From positions 1 to 64,000 of the IMG/VR virus record IMGVR_UViG_3300044644_002048: a stretch of 64,000 nt of DNA; one strand, written 5' to 3'. The notes beneath the pieces were generated by a model. It searched no databases. It saw only the letters and a list, made by a program, of their open reading frames with translations, and was not told the DNA's origin. Made by a program: the position numbers and the translations under genes. The stretch is from a virus. This document shows positions 60,255-64,000 of this stretch, one piece after another (the stretch's first letter is position 1; each line of letters opens with the position of its first letter).

Positions 60255-60324
60255 AGGGAAGTTTGGGAGTTGAACCCAACACTCGGGATTGAAGGCCCGA
60301 TACTACACCTCGTAGTTACCTCCC
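60255..60324 (-). tRNA. tRNA with UCA anticodon and enlarged anticodon loop
   Basis: Acceptor GGGAGGT pairs with ACTTCCC (one G-T pair). D-arm CTA/TAG has a GAGG-containing loop. Anticodon stem TCGGG/CCCGA encloses an 8-nt loop CCTTCAAT, whose CTTCAAT part reads as anticodon UCA (complementary to UGA). The T-arm TTGGG TTCAACT CCCAA is regular, with a 3-nt variable loop. Anticodon could also be read CAA (Leu) if the loop register shifts by one. Confidence 0.6.
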
Positions 60325-60330
60325 GGCAGA

Positions 60331-60648
60331 CTATGTCTGCAACCAGTCCAACACTTCCTGCTGAGTTATTGACCTAGACCAACCACAGAACTTACATAGT
60401 TTACCACATAATTTCTTGATGTCAATAGGTTTTTTGGAAGTTTCCACCCTTGATCTTGGCATTCCCTTTAGGAAGCCGAGGGCTAAATGGGCCAACCTCG
60501 CTTCTGGCTTAACGATCAAGGTTTTATGATTCCATAGCCTTGATTTTACCAGTGGATCTTTTGTTTTGGCCATCTCTTGGCGAATTATGGCAGCTTCTGC
60601 GGCCAAGCTTTTGATATTAATTCTTGCGACATGAATTTCAGTTTTCAT
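60331..60648 (-). CDS. Conserved phage/bacterial protein of unknown function
   Basis: 105 aa from ATG 60648 (GAGGT site). The start MKTEIHVARINIKSLAAEAA and RPEARLAHLALGFLKG-like helix (VKPEARLAHLALGFLKG here) recall a small helical family found in phages and some bacteria. Two C-terminal CxxC-like pairs (CGKLCKFCG) may bind zinc. Confidence 0.65.
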   Translation of the reverse strand: MKTEIHVARINIKSLAAEAAIIRQEMAKTKDPLVKSRLWNHKTLIVKPEARLAHLALGFLKGMPRSRVETSKKPIDIKKLCGKLCKFCGWSRSITQQEVLDWLQT

Positions 60649-61030
60649 AATTACCTCATAAAAGAAAAAGTATACATGGATGAACATAGTACTACTTTCT
60701 CTTTATGGTGGTCTGCATTCAGAACATGGCTCTGCTCCTAATCAAATAGTTTTTAATAATACATACGCAATCTCGCGATTGCGAGTGGAACTTTCCGGGA
60801 TCGAACCGGAGTCTTAACAACATCAATAATAGAGATGTACATGCTTCTCGGCTATGCCGAGGGTTTTAGCTTATATTACAGAACGTTCTGGATTTTGTTA
60901 ATAAGGCATCCAGAGACCCCATCAGCTACGCTGCAACAGCAAAAGATTTTGCGTTTATTTTTTTTAGCCATTATTTTGGAGTTGGCTAACTCCGCATGTA
61001 TCTATTACATCAAATTATTAATCAAGTCCA
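60649..61030. other. Non-coding region with hairpins and a tRNA T-arm remnant
   Basis: About 380 bp without a credible gene. It holds a perfect T-arm with the 3' acceptor half of a tRNA on the minus strand (60786-60810: TCCGG TTCGATC CCGGA then AAGTTCC A), but no matching 5' half. Three perfect hairpins occur at 60766-60783 (CGCAATC), 60847-60861 (CTCGGC) and 60978-60993 (GGAGTT), plus a 12-bp palindrome at 60879-60890. The region looks like a decayed tRNA locus. Confidence 0.5.
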
Positions 61031-62770
61031 TTAAGTCCCAAAAAGGTTTATGAAAGTACTTTTATCAATCTTATTAACCGAAAGATCTAGTCCCCTATCT
61101 GGACTATCTACAATATTTGCACCAAGATGCTTAACTAAAGTCTTGAAATTTAATGGTGTTTCATACTGTTCGTACAGTGCCTGTAGACCATTAGAATTTC
61201 TTGATACTTTAGCCTGTCCACTGCCACAATTAATTAGGACAAATGACTGTCCTTTTTCTTCTGGTAGAACAATACCAAAAATCATCTGATTTTGTACAGA
61301 GCAGGTTTTGATTTCAGCCATAACCTTATTAGGGTCCATCATATAAGGCTTAGAGATTTCATCACCAGATCCAACAACAATCTTATATCCAGTAGTGTCA
61401 GAGCCACGGAAGATATTAATATTGACTATTTTTGGACCGAATACATTCTGGAAATGCAGATATTCAACAGCCCCATTCGGTGCATATGTTATATCTCCAC
61501 TATAGATTACATCTTTTGTAGAGTATCTAGAGTTCCATCCAATCTTATGGTTATTGATATCAGTACATGACAAGTCAATATCACGAGCACCCCAACTATT
61601 TTCCCAATATACTCCAATAGCTAATTTTTCACCATGGAATTTTGTTCCGGCAGGAATATTGCCGACAAACATCTTTTCAGACGTAGGTACAGCATATTCA
61701 ACGCCTTCTGGAATGAAAATGTTCACACCAGACATATCCCATCGTTTTTTAGCATAATCCATGAGCATACTAAAATTCGAAGCAAGTAAATCAAGATTTG
61801 CAGAAGTATTTTCACCAACCCATGATTTTCCATTACGAATTCTATAACAGAAAGAGGTCTGACCCTGCATTCTACTATGGATAGCTGCCAATGCCTTAAA
61901 GAAGGCAAATGGTGTAGCATTATCTAACCAGTGCAAATCCTTTTCGGACAGTCTTTTGTTAGTAACCTGATTCAGTGGATTAGATACTAAAGGCTTATGA
62001 TTCACCTTAGAATATCTAGCAATGACATTAATAGTATGCGGACACTTTTTCTTGAATGCTAAAAATAGTGGCTTAAATCTATTGAAGATTTTGCCTAAGT
62101 TATCCACTCCATGCTTCTGGAATATAGAAGATGGGTCAAATTCACTAGACTTAATAGCCTGAATAGATGCCGCATTCTTAATAAGAAGAGATTTGCCCGT
62201 AGCCTTGTAGATACAATACCGGAATAGTTCGGTTGTATCGGCTGGCATTATCCCGTGCAGATCGGCAATCTTAATTATTGCTTCTCTGTTCTTAATGTTT
62301 TCTTTACCAGTGAACTTATATCCGACTTCATCCAGTACGGATAGAATGTCATCTATAGTTTCTTCTTTAAGGGCTACGCCACCAAGCATCGTCAGACACT
62401 TAGAGATGATTTCTTCTTTTGTCAATCCCCGAACTACTCTGAATGAGAGCTTTGCTTCAGGAATTTCCAAAATTTCGTCTGGAATATAGATTTCGCCTTC
62501 AAAATTTGTCCCGTATGTGGAACAGTAATGGCGAATCTGATCGGCAAGAAGTTCTGCCCGAGAAGAAGACTGAACTTTCTGAAAGCTCTTGTGGAAAGAT
62601 TTGTTTAGATCATTACCACTTAACTTTTGGTCTCTATAGTATTTTACTATGTGACTGTGTGCCCAGTCTGCTGAACTATCTATTACGAGACCAAATTCAA
62701 GGTCAACCGTATTAGATTTTGATTTTGGTGCTTTTGCGACAACAGCATTGAACAAAGAAAGAGTCTTCAT
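61031..62770 (-). CDS. Large conserved protein of unknown function
   Basis: 579 aa from ATG 62770 with an AGGAC site. The start MKTLSLFNAVVAKAPKS, HYCSTYGTNFEGEIYIPDE, FRVVRGLTKEEIISKCL and the central IYWENSWGARDIDLS are features of a family found in large phages and bacteria, with no assigned function that I know. The C-terminal third is beta-rich. It is the only gene controlled by the structured leader at 62771-62959, and may cooperate with the two VWA proteins nearby. Confidence 0.65.
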   Translation of the reverse strand: MKTLSLFNAVVAKAPKSKSNTVDLEFGLVIDSSADWAHSHIVKYYRDQKLSGNDLNKSFHKSFQKVQSSSRAELLADQIRHYCSTYGTNFEGEIYIPDEILEIPEAKLSFRVVRGLTKEEIISKCLTMLGGVALKEETIDDILSVLDEVGYKFTGKENIKNREAIIKIADLHGIMPADTTELFRYCIYKATGKSLLIKNAASIQAIKSSEFDPSSIFQKHGVDNLGKIFNRFKPLFLAFKKKCPHTINVIARYSKVNHKPLVSNPLNQVTNKRLSEKDLHWLDNATPFAFFKALAAIHSRMQGQTSFCYRIRNGKSWVGENTSANLDLLASNFSMLMDYAKKRWDMSGVNIFIPEGVEYAVPTSEKMFVGNIPAGTKFHGEKLAIGVYWENSWGARDIDLSCTDINNHKIGWNSRYSTKDVIYSGDITYAPNGAVEYLHFQNVFGPKIVNINIFRGSDTTGYKIVVGSGDEISKPYMMDPNKVMAEIKTCSVQNQMIFGIVLPEEKGQSFVLINCGSGQAKVSRNSNGLQALYEQYETPLNFKTLVKHLGANIVDSPDRGLDLSVNKIDKSTFINLFGT

Positions 62771-62959
62771 TTTAAGTCCTAAAAAACGGGGAGTAATTAA
62801 GTTGAATCCCCGAAGGGATGAATAGGAACTCCGTATGTTTTACAACAAGAGCGAAAGGTAATTTACATTAAAAGTGTTTATAGGAACCTTTTGTGCTCAT
62901 TTTCTTCATAGCGAGAGGTAATTTACCAAAAAATTATAGGAACCTCTTGTGCTTATGTA
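62771..62959 (-). promoter_or_regulatory. Repetitive structured 5' leader with terminator/antiterminator
   Basis: Three copies of a motif (62910-62953, 62850-62897, 62790-62833) share GTTCCTAT...AATTAC between pairing arms that covary: AGAGG/CCTCT, AAAGG/CCTTT and GGAG/CTCC. The third copy is special: CGGGGA (62807-62812) and TCCCCG (62787-62792) form a stem followed by six T (62781-62786), a terminator just before the ribosome site. Alternatively AUCCC-UUCG-GGGAU (62806-62819) forms and blocks it. The arrangement is riboswitch-like. Confidence 0.6.
62781..62812 (-). terminator. Conditional terminator in the leader
   Basis: The 6-bp stem CGGGGA/TCCCCG (62807-62812 and 62787-62792), 14-nt loop, runs into TTTTTT immediately upstream of the AGGAC ribosome site of the 579-aa gene. 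Both arms overlap bases used by the alternative hairpins, so it can only form when they do not. Confidence 0.6.
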
Positions 62960-63097
62960 TTATAGTAGGCTTTCAATAAATTTCTTGGCCATGCATCTTT
63001 TCTTCTTAGCCTTAAACTTCATCCACCTACATTCAGCACATTTTTTCTTTTTATGGCTGATGTATCTATCTCCACACCATTTACAAAGCTTTTTCAT
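62960..63097 (-). CDS. Small zinc-finger protein (45 aa)
   Basis: A short frame from ATG 63097 to TAA 62960-62962. It encodes a CKWCG and a CAEC knuckle in a strongly basic chain (about 13 Lys), fitting a small nucleic-acid-binding zinc protein. It lies between a tRNA gene and the structured leader. Confidence 0.6.
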   Translation of the reverse strand: MKKLCKWCGDRYISHKKKKCAECRWMKFKAKKKRCMAKKFIESLL

Positions 63098-63100
63098 AAA

Positions 63101-63174
63101 TGCGATAGACAAGACTTGAACTTGCAACCTTTTGTTTGGAAAACAAACACTCTAGCCAATTGAGTTACTATCGC
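63101..63174 (-). tRNA. tRNA-Gly(UCC)
   Basis: Perfect acceptor GCGATAG/CTATCGC, D-arm ACTC/GAGT with AATTGGCTA loop, anticodon stem TTTGT/ACAAA with loop TTTCCAA (anticodon UCC), variable loop AGGTT and T-arm GCAAG TTCAAGT CTTGT. 74 nt including the discriminator A. No 3' CCA is encoded. Confidence 0.9.
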
Positions 63175-63177
63175 AGA

Positions 63178-63345
63178 TTAAACTTGGATTTCTTTTATTT
63201 CCCTCATGAATACGTAATACTGACCAAAATTACTATCGCTCGATACTGCTGTATGTGATATTAATTTCCAGCCATTAGAGCCAAGTTCATTTAACTGCTT
63301 GTCTGAAAGTTTCCACTGAAAAGATACATATTCATACTTTTGCAT
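63178..63345 (-). CDS. DUF4177-like small protein (55 aa)
   Basis: A short frame from ATG 63345 to TAA 63178. The sequence MQKYEYVSF, LNELGSNGWKLIS and GQYYVFMREI follows the DUF4177 pattern (beta-alpha-beta) of small phage and bacterial proteins with unknown role. Confidence 0.6.
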   Translation of the reverse strand: MQKYEYVSFQWKLSDKQLNELGSNGWKLISHTAVSSDSNFGQYYVFMREIKEIQV

Positions 63346-63840
63346 TTATGGTTTCCATATTCTTACCGTATATCCAGCTTTTTCAAAACATTCTTTTTGG
63401 TACTCATATGTTGCATCAGTATTACAAGTAATACATGATTCCATGCAGTAATTAAATCCTTTGGGCTGAATAGGTGTACATCCAAATTCATCTACGAAAT
63501 CATCGAATTCCTCATCTGACATATTGTCTGGCTTGTCCCACTCCCACCCATCGGGACAATGCCCATGTTCGTCAAAGTATTTGATTGGTGCAACCCACCA
63601 GTAATCACTTTCTTTATCGTACAGGGCATACCATCCATCACCCCAGATTTCAGGGACTTGCTGGACCGTTGGTTTCGCAAGATCTTCCTTGATTCGGCTG
63701 ATTAAGTCGATTATATCAGAGACTCTTACATAGTCAAGATCTTCTCGAAAAGTTTCTCTAGTTTTTCCCCATCTTTGATCGAAATAAACGCCGACCTTTT
63801 CGAGCGATTCTAATTCAGAGACAATTTCTTCGGGAGTCAT
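63346..63840 (-). CDS. Hypothetical protein
   Basis: 164 aa from ATG 63840; a TTG four codons earlier is also possible. It has GWYALYDKESDYWWVAPI, an acidic stretch (SDEEFDDFVDEFG) and several Cys (CMESCITCN). No family recognised. Confidence 0.5.
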   Translation of the reverse strand: MTPEEIVSELESLEKVGVYFDQRWGKTRETFREDLDYVRVSDIIDLISRIKEDLAKPTVQQVPEIWGDGWYALYDKESDYWWVAPIKYFDEHGHCPDGWEWDKPDNMSDEEFDDFVDEFGCTPIQPKGFNYCMESCITCNTDATYEYQKECFEKAGYTVRIWKP

Positions 63841-63863
63841 CGTTTTAACCAATAAAAATGAAG

Positions 63864-63949
63864 CGGAAGAGAAGGGAATCCCACCCTTGAGGCGTTTTAC
63901 CGCCCAGCCGTTTTCAAGACGGTGTCCTCGTGTATGCCGGACCTCTTCC
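63864..63949 (-). tRNA. tRNA-Ser(UGA)
   Basis: Perfect acceptor GGAAGAG/CTCTTCC, D-arm GTCC/GGAC, anticodon loop CTTGAAA (anticodon UGA) on a CCGT/ACGG stem, long variable arm (GGCG/CGCC) as in all tRNA-Ser, and T-arm AAGGG TGGGATT CCCTT with an unusual T-loop lacking the normal TTC. 86 nt. No 3' CCA is encoded. Confidence 0.85.
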
Positions 63950-64000
63950 GAAAAAGAGATGTTCGAATCATTAAAGCGTATATAGTTGTGAGCCTATGAA

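Noticed and set aside
60835-61053. Plus-strand frame of 72 codons in the non-coding region
   Set aside because: No ribosome site, opposite to all neighbours, overlaps the hairpins and the end of the 579-aa gene; reads as chance.
62910-62953. Similarity of AGAGGTTC in the leader to a preQ1-I riboswitch
   Set aside because: Only the first eight bases agree; the required A-rich tail and C-rich loop are absent, and the other copies diverge at these bases.
1-64000. Alternative genetic code (TAG or TGA reassigned) suggested by the UCA tRNA and broken genes
   Set aside because: TAA, TAG and TGA all end normal genes in the window, including many ATGA couplings; conserved genes have no internal TAG or TGA. 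The phosphoesterase stop is TAA, which UCA cannot read.
1-64000. CRISPR array or integrase/att sites
   Set aside because: No regularly spaced repeats and no recombinase gene seen. The three leader copies differ in spacing and form hairpins.
63950-64000. Possible partial tRNA at the right edge (TTCGAA)
   Set aside because: No pairing stem can be formed around it within the window.

Overview
The window reads as part of the genome of a large, AT-rich, tailed bacteriophage. There are no ribosomal or central-metabolism genes. Short genes are packed nose-to-tail with ATGA-type overlaps and bacterial Shine-Dalgarno sites. The window carries a nearly complete phage DNA-metabolism set: primase, DnaB-type helicase, RecA, a DnaE-type polymerase, RecB/Cas4-type nuclease, class I ribonucleotide reductase, thymidylate synthase, DHFR, dCMP deaminase, dNMP kinase, MazG-like NTPase, PhoH and polynucleotide kinase/phosphatase. 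It also has tRNA genes, two inteins and two free-standing homing endonucleases. Exported proteins with Tat/lipobox and Sec-type signals suggest a Gram-negative-type or planctomycete-like host; this host guess is weak.

Layout. (1) 1-20489, minus strand: replication, recombination and nucleotide metabolism, with an intein in the RecB/Cas4 catalytic motif and many small unknown genes. A terminator and a consensus sigma70 promoter lie back-to-back at 20524-20576. (2) 20605-27538, minus strand: probable structural proteins, then an export module (thioredoxin-like protein with a possible -1 frameshift extension, papain-like protease, signal-peptide and membrane proteins), a glycosyltransferase and a deaminase. 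(3) 27831-44601, plus strand: a strand-switched glycan island under its own promoter. It has at least six glycosyltransferases, two methyltransferases, four NAD-dependent epimerase/reductases, a TPP-dependent E1 alpha/beta pair, a B12/radical-SAM enzyme, a DegT-fold enzyme with His in place of the PLP lysine, and a GHMP kinase / HAD phosphatase / HxGH nucleotidyltransferase trio. Two homing endonucleases interrupt it. (4) 44602-64000, minus strand: an aberrant tRNA-like gene, polynucleotide kinase, a DNA polymerase III alpha split into two genes about 2.5 kb apart (the C-terminal one with a second intein), many small unknown genes, a macro-domain protein, two VWA proteins, a large conserved unknown protein preceded by a structured repetitive leader, and tRNA genes.

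How the parts work together. The nucleotide genes make and balance dNTPs for the phage polymerase. The primase, helicase, RecA, nuclease and split polymerase form the replication and recombination machinery. The glycan island looks able to make and attach unusual deoxy-, branched or heptose-type sugars, possibly to remodel a phage or host surface.

Most noteworthy: a three-copy structured RNA element with covarying stems ending in a terminator/antiterminator arrangement (62771-62959); an intein with Gly at position 1 and the class 3 W-C-T signature (699-1634); the split DnaE (46747-53755); a slippery A_AAA_AAG at the end of a thioredoxin-like gene (21564); and the sugar genes with substituted catalytic residues.
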